Assembly (NCBI GenBank): GCA_029582165.1
Contig: CM055868.1
Span: forward strand, 15,445,391-15,509,390
Length of the DNA stretch: 64,000 bases
Direction: 5' to 3'
Origin: Portulaca oleracea
Taxonomy: Eukaryota > Streptophyta > Magnoliopsida > Caryophyllales > Portulacaceae
This document shows, piece by piece, positions 1-10,857 of this stretch (its first letter is position 1; each line of letters begins with the position of its first letter). The position numbers and the translations under genes are program-made. A model generated the notes under the pieces. It had not been told where the DNA came from. It saw nothing but the letters and a program-made list of their open reading frames with translations, and did no database searches.

Positions 1-949
1 GACACAAATTCCTTATGGAGGGCATCGAAATGCTTCCACACTTCATTGTCACACGGATGAACCATAGTCCCATCTTCACGTGCATTCATTGATTGCCACC
101 TCATGTGCTCTGCAGATGTCTTAGTTGCATACAATCTTTACAACCTTGGCCTGATTGGTAAGTAAATCAACTGCTTGTGTGCAATGTGTTTCCCACACAA
201 CGTCGGTTTAGCATACCTATCGACTCCGTAGTGGTCACACTTATCTAAGTCAGCTTTCTCCTTCCAAAACAACACGCACCCATTGGGACACGCGTCGATT
301 CTCTCAGGTGGAAGTTCTAACGCACCAAACAATTTCTTCTCTTGATAGTAGGTGTCTGTCATCTTCTTGTCAGGGGGATATACGTCTTTCATTAAGGCTA
401 ACAGACTGTCCACGGCTTTATTTTGGAGATTGTACTCACATTTTATGTTAATCATCCATGAGACAACCGACAACAACGACACGCCGCAACCTTCATACAG
501 AGGCTTTTTGGAGGCATCGAGCATTTCTAAGAACTTCTTAGTCCCTTCCTCTAGCTCATCTTCCCTCGTATCATCACTGCAGTTGAAAGACATATGCCCC
601 ATGGCATCGGTGATCATTTCTTGCATACTGTTGACACCTCCATTACTAGAAGGCCCATCAACAACAATGTTTGAAGTTTGAACACTACCCCCGAGAGCCT
701 CAAAAGTCGCCCTGTGGCTTATCCAAACATAATAATTCGGACGGAAGCCGTGTTTGTACAAGTGTAGCTTCACAGTATCCTCGTCAAGGTACTTCAAGTT
801 TTACATTTGCTACAAGGACACCTAAGTTTCCCCTAACTACTCCCTTGTTTTGCAACAGGTATAAATTCTTCATTCACCCTACGTACGAATTTCCCACTAA
901 GATATTCACCATCATGTCTTTCATACATCCATTTTCTACTACTCTCCAT
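1..949 (-). pseudogene. CACTA (En/Spm-type) TNP2 transposase, N-terminal part, broken
   Basis: The reading begins at an ATG at 949-947 (MESSRKWMYER...) and shows the TNP2 transposase-associated region: a CPCSKCK cysteine motif near 805-825, then YLDEDTVKLHLYKHGF, and later the family hallmark DACPNGCVLFWKE near 265-300 and PIRPRL near 140-155. The family function is transposition of CACTA DNA transposons. It is broken in three visible ways: an in-frame TAG near 835, a one-base deletion just after the CPCSKCK motif (near 799), and a TAA at 138-140 where relatives read Gln. The reading stays coherent past that stop (RLYATKTSAEHMRW) to the window edge, so the rest of the gene lies to the left. 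A (TA)n tract starts 13 bp upstream of the ATG. Assignment is firm; it cannot encode a working transposase as shown. Confidence 0.88.
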
Positions 950-960
950 TTTGTACTTAG

Positions 961-961
<1 letters not shown>

Positions 962-1018
<57 letters not shown>
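962..1018. repeat. (TA)n microsatellite, left flank of TIR element 1
   Basis: About 28 uninterrupted TA units lie between the TNP2 start codon region and TIR element 1. It is the first of several (TA)n tracts that bound the insertions in 1-7.8 kb. Confidence 0.98.
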
Positions 1019-1022
<4 letters not shown>

Positions 1023-2336
1023 AATGGATCCAGTAGGAAGAAAGATATGGTAGGAAGGTAGGAAGAAGCGATCTGAAACGTACAAATCTAATCTAATGGT
1101 TGATAATAAAAACACCTTCCTACTTCATAAATCAGCTAGTGGTTTTCACATAAATAAATAAATAAAATCAGTTAGGTAGATACAATTGGCAAGAATCATG
1201 CATGGAATTAGAGAGAGTAAGAGATTTCCATCCCTAAATTGTCGGGATTATATTGTTCAAATTTAACTCCATTATCATCAAAAAATAAAGAAAAAACCAG
1301 AAGTTATCAAATTATAGGGATTATATTTACTCCAATATAATTGTTTTTCTCACAATCGATGACCACACTCCCTAATATCTATGACCACACTCCCATAAGT
1401 AAAAATTATATCAATGTTATCAAGATATATATGCGATGACACCATGACCACACTATCCGTAGAATATCCATGATCATAATCCATTATATAGATATGATGA
1501 TATAGTATTTGTGTACAAGCAGTTAAGTTAACTTTTCCACGCCTTGGAAAAGTATAAATTTCCTAATATCCATAACCACTAATATCACACCATGACCACA
1601 CTATCCATATAATATGACCACAGTGTGGACAAATATATATAGAGTGTGGACAAATTTATGTAATGTGTTGGGTATATCTATTAAATATGACCACAATGTG
1701 TTAAACGTGTGGACAAATTTATGGGACAGATTTATGACCACAGTGTGTTCAGAGTGTGGACAAATATATATAGAGTGTGGACAAATTTATATAATGTGTT
1801 GGGTATATCTATTAAATATGACCACAATGTGTTAAACGTGTGGACAAATTTATGGGACAGATTTATGCAGTGTGTGGTCATGGATATTAGTGACTATGGT
1901 GTTCGATATAATCAGACAATAAAGATGTTATTTGATTTAGGGAGGTGTGGTCATGTATATATGGGAGTGTGTTCATTAAGTGTGAGAAATAACGATGATA
2001 TTGGATGAAACAAACTCAATCCTTATAGAATGTTGACTTCTGTGTTATCTTATCTTTTTTTTTAGTTTTTTTTATAATAATTGAGTTCAATTTGAATAAT
2101 TCAATCCCTACAATTTAGGAAAGTCAATTTCTCCCTCATTCCAAGCATGATTCTAGCTAACCATAACTACTTAAGTGATTTTATTTATTTATTTATTAAT
2201 TTATTTTTTGCGAAAACCACTAGCCGATTGTGGGGAACAAAGGTGGTTTTATTATCAGCCATTGGATCAGATTTGTACGCCTCAGATTGCTTCTTCCTAC
2301 CTTCCTACCGTATCTTTCTTCCTACTGGATCCGCTC

Positions 2337-2338
<2 letters not shown>
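1019..2338. mobile_element. TIR element 1: non-coding foldback element inside (TA)n
   Basis: The two ends are inverted copies of each other. The left end (GGATCCAGTAGGAAGAAAG) matches the reverse complement of the right end, and the match continues with substitutions for about 180 bp, including the TAAATAAATAAATAAA stretch. The inside is also roughly palindromic, with TGACCACAC motifs in the left half and GTGTGGTCA in the right half. It holds a 131-bp tandem duplication near 1606-1867. No transposase is visible, so it is non-autonomous. Both outer edges abut (TA)n tracts, as described for microsatellite-targeting elements of the rice Micron type; I do not claim membership of that family. Confidence 0.8.
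1606..1867. repeat. 131-bp tandem duplication in TIR element 1
   Basis: Two nearly identical units of 131 bp each carry GTGTGGACAAATATATATAG and GTTGGGTATATC. They differ by only a few bases, so the duplication is younger than the divergence of the two arms of the element. Confidence 0.85.

Positions 2339-2399
<61 letters not shown>
2339..2399. repeat. (TA)n microsatellite between TIR elements 1 and 2
   Basis: About 30 TA units separate the right end of element 1 from the left end of element 2. Confidence 0.98.
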
Positions 2400-2402
<3 letters not shown>

Positions 2403-2936
2403 ATATAGGATTCTAATAATCCCTACTATCACAAATTGTATGGCTATAATCCCTACTATCATTTTGGATTCTGGTGGTCCAAAAAAAAAATTGTATTGTA
2501 GTGGGACAAAACCGAGTGTATACGCTAAATATCATAGATTTTGTGTTGCATTTGATTCAAAACTTTGTACAACACTTTACCACGATTTTTAATGAATTTA
2601 CAGCATTTCTCCCAATTTTTTTCAATTTTTTTTCAATTTTTTATGATTTTTTCAATTTTATTCCTTTTAAAAAATCATAATAATTGCTCGGAATCTCAAA
2701 AAAATAATTAAAAAAATGTTTTAGTAACTACACTTCGTTACCTATCTAGGGGTAGGAACCAAAAAAACAAAAACAATATGGGGTAGGCATGGAAAAAATA
2801 AAAAGAATGTGGTGATGGATTTGGTACCACTACAATACAATTTTTTATTTTTTATTTTGGACCACCAGAATCCAAAATGATAGTAGGGATTATTCCCATA
2901 CAATTTGTGATAGTAGGGATTATTAGAATCCAATTT

Positions 2937-2939
<3 letters not shown>
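2400..2939. mobile_element. TIR element 2: 540-bp non-coding inverted-repeat element inside (TA)n
   Basis: The left arm (GGATTCTAATAATCCCTACT and following, including CATTTTGGATTCTGGTGGTCC) is repeated in inverse at the right end for about 110 bp. Each arm contains two copies of AATCCCTACTATCA. No coding capacity is visible. Like element 1, both edges meet (TA)n directly, but the TIR sequence is unrelated to that of element 1. It is probably a MITE of a family I cannot name. Confidence 0.8.

Positions 2940-2988
<49 letters not shown>
2940..2988. repeat. (TA)n microsatellite between TIR element 2 and the LINE
   Basis: About 24 TA units, ending where the 3' end of the minus-strand LINE begins. 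Confidence 0.98.
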
Positions 2989-2991
<3 letters not shown>

Positions 2992-3129
2992 GACAAATCA
3001 ATGAGATTTTCCATTAACAAAACAAGTACAAGATACTCGGGCATACCCGAGGGGTCTCACAATATAACCGACCCAAGGTCAAAACAACTACAAAACCATG
3101 TCCCAAACCAACGTTGATACCAGCACAAG

Positions 3130-6100
3130 CTAATAAAGCCTCAAATGTACTTCCGATTTAATGAACAAACTTAAAGTAGTAGGATCCCTGGACAGATTTT
3201 GATGTACTCTTCTGTTCCGCTCTCCCTAAACATGATAGAGTATGGCAGAAAGGACCAATTTCCTTTGCTTCTCCTTATAACCAGCTTTATCCCATCCTGG
3301 GCGATACCAATTGTCCCAATTCGGCAAGGCACCAAACAAAGACAACCAAACCTCATTACCCACCCTTAAAGAATACTCACATTCAAAGAAAATGTGCATA
3401 TTCGATTCCTCCTTCTGCTCGCATAAGAAGCATCTGTTAGCTAAATTAGCTCCAAATTTCTGGAGTCTATCAAGTATAACAAGTCTGCCATTATTAGCCA
3501 CCCAAGAAACAAAAGCACATTTTGGAATACGAGGATTACTCCAGATCAGATTGTGCCAAAATACCTTTTGCTTCCTCTCTTTAACAAACTTATACCCCAA
3601 ATGGATTTTGTACTTCTTGCCAGAATGAATAAGCGATTGAAATAGAGGAAGAAGATAATCTCTAGCTTTAAGAAGTTTACGCCAGTACCAACTGGTATTT
3701 TGCTTCGCCTCACAGTCTATAATTGAACTCCTCTTCATATAAATGTGATGAATCCATCGAACCCATAGAGATTCCTTGTTGGTTACCAACTGCCATAACA
3801 GGTTACCAAGAGCAGCAACATTCCAAGCCTTCGCATCTCTAATGTTCAAACCACCCTCAGTTCTAAAAAGACAGCAAGTGTCCCAAGCAATTGGGGGAGC
3901 TCTAACATCAGAACCCCACAAAAAACCACGACAGATTTTCTCAATGGACACAATCACATTTTTAGGAATAATGAAAATCTGAGGCCAATATGTATGTAAT
4001 GACATTAAAATGCTATTGATCAATTCAACACGACCTGCATAGGTGAGCTTTTACACGCTCCAACCTTGAATTCTCTTGGTGATCTTTTCAATCAAAATTG
4101 CACAATCATTTCTATTCAAAGCAAATGGCTTAATTGGGACTCCAAGATATCTGAAAGGTAAAGAACCTTCCTTGAAACCAAGAGAATCTAAAATCTTCTC
4201 TTTTTCAGCTAGATTCACATTAGCAAAAATAATGTCTGACTTTGCACTATTAGGACACAAGCCAAAAACAACAGAGAAGTGCTTAAGAGCCAAAGACAGG
4301 GTGGTGACACTTTCAGCATTTCCATGACAGAACATAAGGAGGTCATCGGCAAAACATAGATGTGTAAGCTTGGACGAGCAGGCGATGGAATCTGAATCCT
4401 GGGATTTTAGTCATGCTCTTGATTGCTCTATCAAGGTAATCCATTATTAGAACAAAAAGAAGGGGAGAAAGAGGGTCACCTTGACGAAGACCGCGACCAC
4501 TCTTAAAGAACCCATAAGAAGCTCCATTAAAACCCACAGAAAAGCTAGCTGAAGTCACACAAGTCATTACAAGCTCAATGAATTTCAAGGGGAAGTTCAA
4601 ACCCAACAGAAGATTCCTTAAGAAATCCCAATCAACAGTGTCATACGCCTTCTGAATATCCACCTTTAGCATGCAGCTAGGTTGAGCAATCTTCCTGTTA
4701 TAATATCTCACAAGATCTTGTGCAATTAAGATATTATGGAGTATAGATCTTCCTTCAACAAAAGCAGCCTGAGAAATATCAATAATATCTGGTAAAACCT
4801 CTTGGAGCCTTGAGTATAGAATTTTTGTGATGGTCTTGTATATAATATTGCAACATGCAATAGGACGAAGATCACCCACACCAGAAGGGTTATTTACTTT
4901 AGGAATCATTGTGAGAAGAGCATTATTAATTTCACCAAGAAGTTTCCCTGACGAGAAGAAACTCTTCACAGCTGAAATAACATCATTTCCCACAATAGTC
5001 CAAGAAGCCTTAAAAAAACGAAGCATTAAAACCATCAGGCCCTGGACTTTTCGATCCATCCATGTCAAAAATCACCTTCTTGATCTCAGAATCAGTTACT
5101 GGTCTCATAATATTGATATGTGAAGAATCATCCAACCTTTTTCCTTGAGACATGACTTCAAAGCTAACTTTCCCTATACAAGGATGTTTGGAAAAGAAAG
5201 CCTCGAAATGTTGAGCAAGGTACCTTCCAATATCTTCATCATTCTGGAGAAGCACTCCCTCCTTGTTTTCCAGACACAGTATTCTGTTTTGGTAATGCCT
5301 GGCTTTAATCATGGAATAGAAGAAAGCAGAATTCATGTCTCCTTTTTTCAACCAATCTGCTTTAGTTTTTTGCTTCATCAACTTTGTCGCAGCACTGAGA
5401 GAATTCTGGTAGTCTAAAGTAGCATTTTCAGCCCCTTCCAAAGATAGTAGATCCTCAGGATTCTGCAAGAAAGCATCCTGTGCCAAAATCATTTGATCAT
5501 AATCCTGTTGAGTCCTCAGAAAAATATCTTCAAAAGTAGATTTATGGAGTGAAGATAGAGGGCCCTTTAACCGCTTCAATTTAGAGACCAAACGAAAGAT
5601 TGGTGTACCTGCACAATCTTGCTTCCACACATCAGAAACAATAGGACCAAAAGAGGAAGAATCTATCCACATGTTACAAAATTTAAATCTCCTTTTTGGT
5701 CTCTTAAGCTGAGAATCCAAATGAATAATCAAAGGAGAATGATCAGATATACCATGCGCAAGAACTTCATAATGAGCAGACTCAAACTTGTCTAATCCTT
5801 CTGCACTGATCAACACTCGGTCAATACAAGAAAATATTCGGTTATTGTGCCATGTGAATCTGTGACCAAAGTGTTTCATTTCACAAACTTGATAATCTGA
5901 CATGAAGCTCCTGAAATCCATGACCTCCTTTGCAGTAATTTGGATACCACCAATTCTATCTTCAAAGTTTAGCACATGATTAAAGTCACCAGTAATAATC
6001 CAAGGTCTATCACAGTTTGTTGCAAACTTGGCCAACTCGTCCCAAAGAACCTTGCATTTACCCAAATCATTATCTCCATACGCAAAAGTGATCAATAGCT

Positions 6101-6398
6101 CAGTAAGGCCACAACAAATTTTGCAATGGATAAATTGATGATGAATATGAAGTGCTTGGACTGAAAGACCTCCCCTCCATAATATCCAAATTCTACTTCT
6201 GCAAGTATCAGAGGCATTATGAACCAGATTCCAACCACAGCAAATATTGTTTCTGATTGTATCACAATTTTCAGCAGTAACTTTGGTTTCAAACAGACCA
6301 ACAAGCTCAAATTTATTCATCTGAAGAAAATGTTTTATTCCCTCCTATTTCTTAGGGCCATTCAACCCTCTAGCATTCCAAGATAAGAATTTATCCAT
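3130..6398 (-). pseudogene. LINE ORF2: endonuclease / reverse transcriptase / zf-RVT, broken
   Basis: Starts at MDKFLSWNARGLNGPKK (6398) and ends at a TAG at 3132-3130. Visible domains in order: AP-endonuclease (GLFETKV, GDFNHVLNFEDRIGG, HFGHRFTWHNN, CIDRVLIS, GISDHSPL), the pre-RT motif KSPGPDGFNASFF, reverse transcriptase (LRPIACCNIIYK, KVDIQKAYDTVDW, GLRQGDPLSPLLF, and the catalytic box read as CFADD), then a C-terminal zf-RVT module (PRIPKCAFVSWVANNGRL, CFLCEQKEESNMHIFFEC). Breaks: an in-frame TAG just after GPKK (6347-6345), a one-base indel in an A/T run near 5010-5020, a frameshift near 4340-4390 just before CFADD, a TAA at 4053-4051, and a TAG at 3228-3226 where Trp is usual. Confidence 0.88.
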
Positions 6399-7563
6399 TA
6401 GAATATACCTTACTGGTGCAAGGAACATCAGTCCCCTCAACCAAACCTGATTCAGGAATGGGAGTAAGAGTGATAGGCCACGAACCAACAATAAACTCAG
6501 TGTTAATAGGAGTGTCTGGCCTGTTGTTCCCCCTTTTAGGCACCTGCTGAGAGACCTTTTGAGAAATCTTAGAAGTAACATTCACCACAGGAGAAGGAAT
6601 ATGTTGTTTTTGCTTCCATTGCTGATTACCATCCTTCTTTCTACATGAATCAACTCTATGTCCAAACATTTTGCATTCAGAAAATTTGACAGGACGTCAT
6701 TCATACTCTACCTTCTGAGTATACAGATAGCCTTCCTCATCAATTAGCAGAACAGATTCAGGAAAAGGTTTCTCAATATCCATTTTAACCAGAATTCAAG
6801 CAAATCTCATCATAGTCTTCTCCTTAGTGTATGAATCAGCCAATAAAGGATTTCCCAGAATACTCCCAATCTTACTAAGACTATCCTTACTCCAGAATTT
6901 CCAGTGTAAACCAGGTAATTTCACCCAAACAGGAACAACAAAATCCTTGTCTGGTACTGTAGAATCACCAAGAGCCTAAGCCTTCAGTAAGAGGGGTTTC
7001 TTATCAAAATAAACGACATGTTTAGCAAGGATTTTATCACGAGCTTGCATAGAAACAAATCTGAAAACAAACGTGCCATCCTTGCTCCAAACAACTTTAT
7101 CCAAACCCTCCGAGCCCCACATTCTTTTAGCAAACATCTCCATTACCGATAATGGAGGCCTAGCTCCCAAAACATAACCCAAAATGGAAGATTTCCATAA
7201 TGCAACCTCCGATTCAATATCGTCAGAAGAAATTTGATGTGTGCGAATACCTTCAACCTCCAAAGGAGGTATAAAATCAAGTTTCATCGAATCATCTTCC
7301 TCCGAGCACTCTTCTGAATCCGCAGTCGTATGAATTTCCTTAGAATGCTCTGATAGCTTTCTCGATTGATCTTCACCCATGGTGATTTGAAGAATCGGAG
7401 TCGACTCTTCATCCTCCCTTTCAGGTTCCACAAAATTAGGATCAGATTGATCCTCAAAACCAGCAGATTTCGAAATCAATACTTCCGGTGACTCAAAATC
7501 AATAGAGGTCTTTGATTTCTTGGCAGATTTTGCGGCTCTTTTCTTCCCCCGCGATCGCCCCAT
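6391..7563 (-). pseudogene. LINE ORF1: DUF4283 / zinc-knuckle RNA-binding protein, broken
   Basis: Starts MGRSRGKKRAAKSAKK at 7563 with a basic N-terminus and an acidic middle, then a DUF4283-like stretch (WKSSILGYVLGARPPL, MWGSEGLDKVVW, KDGTFVFRF). The frame stays open in register to 6391 except for three stops: TAG after KPLLLKA (about 6978-6976), TGA after MMRFA (about 6798), and TGA after KVEYE (about 6700). Restoring one C-to-T or G-to-A change at each gives residues usual for the family. The terminal knuckle reads CKMFGHRVDSC; the first Cys of the usual CCHC is replaced (VKFSEC). ORF1 overlaps the start of ORF2 by 8 bp. Confidence 0.82.
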
Positions 7564-7570
7564 CGCTACA

Positions 7571-7595
7571 ATGCTCTAGGGCATTTCGAATTTTT

Positions 7596-7644
<49 letters not shown>

Positions 7645-7769
7645 AATAAATTACTAAAGTATGGAATTATATAATTTCAGCTTATGATACTATAACAAAT
7701 CTTCTTTATTATTACACTATTTTATCACATTTATTAACAGTGCTCTAGGGCATTTTGAATTTTTTATTT

Positions 7770-7817
<48 letters not shown>

Positions 7818-7917
7818 GTATATGAATAAATTACTAAAGTATGGAATTATATAATTTCAGCTTATGATACTATAACAAATCTTCTTTATTATTACACTAT
7901 TTTACCACATTTATTAA
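7571..7917. repeat. Tandem duplication (about 170 bp) spanning the LINE 5' end, (TA)n and flank
   Basis: Two units, 7571-7740 and 7741-7917, share TGCTCTAGGGCATTT, an A/T spacer, a (TA)n tract (7602-7640 and 7774-7810) and then about 110 bp of flank (GAATAAATTACTAAAGTATGG). The first part is LINE 5' UTR sequence and the second part is host sequence, so the junction itself was duplicated after the LINE inserted. Confidence 0.88.
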
Positions 7918-7924
7918 TACTATG

Positions 7925-8770
7925 ATAAATCTAACTTGAATTTCCAAAAATATAATTTACAAACTTGAATTTTAAGCACTATACTAACTTGAATTTCCAT
8001 AAATATAATAATGTATGTAATTATTCAATGTTAACAAATATTTTAAGTTTCATTGAATTTCAAGTATACTTTTATGACTATTAATTAAAACTTCAAGTAT
8101 ACTAAAACTTTAAGGCCTATGTTTCATTGAATTTCAAGTACCCTAACTATTTAATTTATATAATTTAATTCATGTTAACAACTATTTTATCAAAAAGCAC
8201 TATACTAACTTGAATTTCAAGCCCTAAACATCCATAATTCAACCTAAATCTATATCAAACAACACCATTCTAACTTGAATTTCAAGCCCTAACTTTACTA
8301 ATACTATAATAAACCCAAAACATCCATAATTCAAACTAAAAATTTATCAAAAAACACTCATACTCTTACTTTACTAATACTATACACTAACCTAAACTTG
8401 AATTTCGAACCATAACCACACCAAAATTACTCAAATAAATTACTAAAATAAATTACTAACTTGAATTTCAAGCCCTAAACGTCCAAAATTCAACCTCAAT
8501 ATTCTAACTTTAATTTCAAGCCCTAACACCTAATACTATAATAAACTCTAAACACCCTACTATCAAACAACAATATTCTAACTTTAATTTCAAGCACTAA
8601 CACCCTAATACTATAATAAACTCTAAACATTCATAATTCAACCTAAAAGTTTATCGAAAAACACTATTCTAAACTGAATTTCAAGTACTAACTTGACTAA
8701 TACTAAACACTACCCTAAATTTGAATTCCAAACCATAACCACACTGAAATTACTCAAATAAATTACACAA
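7925..8770. repeat. Degenerate array of CTTGAATTTCAAG palindromes
   Basis: At least a dozen copies of a motif close to TAACTTGAATTTCAAGCCCT occur over 850 bp. The core is a perfect 6-bp inverted repeat around one base. Spacing is irregular. No coding frame is supported here. The stretch lies between the (TA)n tracts and the CACTA terminus, so it is probably the internal 5' region of the CACTA element. Confidence 0.7.
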
Positions 8771-9059
8771 ATTCAACAACATATATGAATTTTACAATTA
8801 AAAATCAACAATTTAACTACAAAAATAAATTAGGGGACTCACATTGGTGGTGGGCGTAGTTGTTGGCGTCGATGGTTGCTGGAGAAGTGAGGACGGTGGT
8901 CGCCGGAGTATGCAGTGGTGGCCGGAGTGGTCGGTAGTGGCCGGAGTGGGCGATGGTTGGGGCGGTGGGTAGCGGGGAGGTGAGTGAGAGCGCAGTAAGA
9001 GAGAGAAAGAGAAGGCAGACAGATGTTCGAATTGAATGGTCTTTCTGTCATTAAAAGAG

Positions 9060-9207
9060 GCCAGCGACCGATACGCAGCGACCGATGGAATTTACTTTGC
9101 GGTTGATAAGGTATCGGTCGCTGCCTACCGGTCGCCCGTGTCGATAGGAGCGACCGATACATATCGGTCGCTGACGTCGGTCGCCGCAAGCGTTTCATGT
9201 TGTAGTG
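9060..9207 (-). mobile_element. CACTA transposon 5' terminus with subterminal repeats
   Basis: Read on the minus strand, the sequence from 9207 begins CACTACAACATGAAACG, the canonical CACTA terminus. It continues into about seven copies, in both orientations, of a motif near GCGACCGATA within 125 bp, the usual subterminal binding-repeat layout. AAA follows at 9208-9210 as a possible 3-bp target duplication; the other end is outside the window. Its orientation fits the minus-strand TNP2 at 1-949, so 1-9207 is probably one CACTA element with later insertions (inference). Confidence 0.72.
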
Positions 9208-10857
9208 AAATTCGACCAAGCTCATAATCATCACAAACGATATGAACTAGGGAATTTCTATAATTTAATTCACACATACTCGCAAAAATAAATAAAATGG
9301 AACATATCCATTAGTGTTAAGTAGATTAACACAATATTTTGGTTATCACACATATAGCAACATACAATGTAAAACTTATTTTACATGTAGATAAAATACA
9401 TAACTTATTACGCAAGATTATATAAAACAAATCTATATAATATTACATGCAAAGGGAAAAAACTATAGAAAATTAACCTCTACAACACCAAAAAAAAAAG
9501 GTATAAAACCAACTCACAAAATAATTGTAACTCATTACAATATTAATATGACCCCAATAAAATAAATTGTCAACAAATTGCAAGATTCAAAAATTAACAA
9601 GTACAAAGGGTCTGTAAACATTGAAACCAATGATATATGTCACTTGAATGCTCATAATAGGCAACAAAAATGTTGATGGAGAATCAATTAATAAAAGAAT
9701 AAAGCTAGGATTTTAATGCAAAATTCAAAGAATATGCATATATCTCACACTGCATGCACACACTTCCTAAAAATATAAAGGTATATGGAGTAACTAAAGA
9801 TATATGCACACTGACCCAAGAGAGAAATAATAAATATGCACACTACTCAAAAGGTCATATGAACGACCCCAAAAGCAAATTCATCTCACGCCTCTCCTCT
9901 TTTCCCAAACTCTTTGCACTGATAGATGAAATACAACTAGTTAGAAATTACTTTAACAATCACTAAACTAATTAAAAAGCATATGAAAGGAAAGAGAAAC
10001 CCTCTAACTCCTTTTCAGCACGAGAAAGTGAGAGAGAGAAGGAGCTTCTGCTCATTCTTTATTTTCTTCCAACCTCAAACCAGTCTGATCTTTTTTCTTC
10101 TTGTCGTTGCCATGGTTGTCCACGAGAAAGCTTCAAGCTTTCTCCCATGGTTACCCCTCTTTTTCTCTCTAATTAAGTCATAGCTCGAAGAAAGAAAAAA
10201 AAACAACTCCCAAAGAATGAAGTTGGCCGCCCTCCACCACCACGGCTCTCACGTTTATGCCCTACACTTGCCCCGACTTTCACCATCAACGGGTAGATCG
10301 GTAAATTTACTAGTGAACTATGTAGGTGGTGTCGCTAGGCGCCACCACCTTAGTGATGCATGAATTCACGTGCCACTCAGTTGGCCGAAAAAATCTACCT
10401 TTTCGGTTTAAGTGTGTAGATTGGTGGTTGGAGAGGCTGAGTAAGAAGAGATTCGTCCATAAGCTGATCTCCTAGTGGTGCTGTCTTACACGTGTCACCC
10501 TTCTTCTGGCGAATTTGATGGCTATGTTAGACTATGTCAACCTAATTCAAAGAATCTTAGTCTAGGGTTCAAAAACGGTGAATGTTTAATTTTGGATGGT
10601 TTAAACTAGACATTAGACCCATCCAGTAGTAAGAAACAAAATTAAAAACCACCAATCATCGAAACCTTATATGCGAAACCAAATGACATATAATTAACAA
10701 AAGTTTGCAATTAACTACATCGTCGATCACATATTAGTAAACCAGATTGCATATTTAATACATGTTAGCAACTAGCTAGGGATTAACTAAGATAGGAATT
10801 AATTGTTAAGCTGTAGAACACAGAAGCATGTACGCACAATTTTGGCGCGGATACCAC
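9208..10857. other. Intergenic DNA, no gene recognised
   Basis: AT-rich, with short open frames only and no recognisable protein family. 9245-9750 is low complexity. 10190-10640 is somewhat richer in GC but shows no coding signal I trust. Confidence 0.5.

Larger units (their letters stand above)
2989..7597 (-). mobile_element. L1-type LINE retrotransposon, near full length, inactive
   Basis: A minus-strand non-LTR retrotransposon with an ORF1 (DUF4283 and CCHC region) followed by an ORF2 (AP-endonuclease, reverse transcriptase, zf-RVT), in the normal plant L1 order. The 3' UTR ends with TTTGTCCAAA and then meets (TA)n instead of a long poly(A). The 5' UTR (GAAATGCCCTAGAGCATTG) also runs into (TA)n, so the target duplication, if any, is hidden in TA repeat. 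The exact ends are therefore inferred. Both ORFs carry several stops or frameshifts, so the copy is dead. Confidence 0.85.

Noticed and set aside
961..1036. Tyr-Ile repeat protein ends over (TA)n tracts
   Set aside because: They arise from translating TA microsatellites; the same happens at 2340 and 2940.
8839..9234. 131-codon minus-strand open frame near the CACTA end
   Set aside because: It covers the CACTA subterminal repeats, is proline- and arginine-rich by composition, and matches no family. It also reads across the element boundary.
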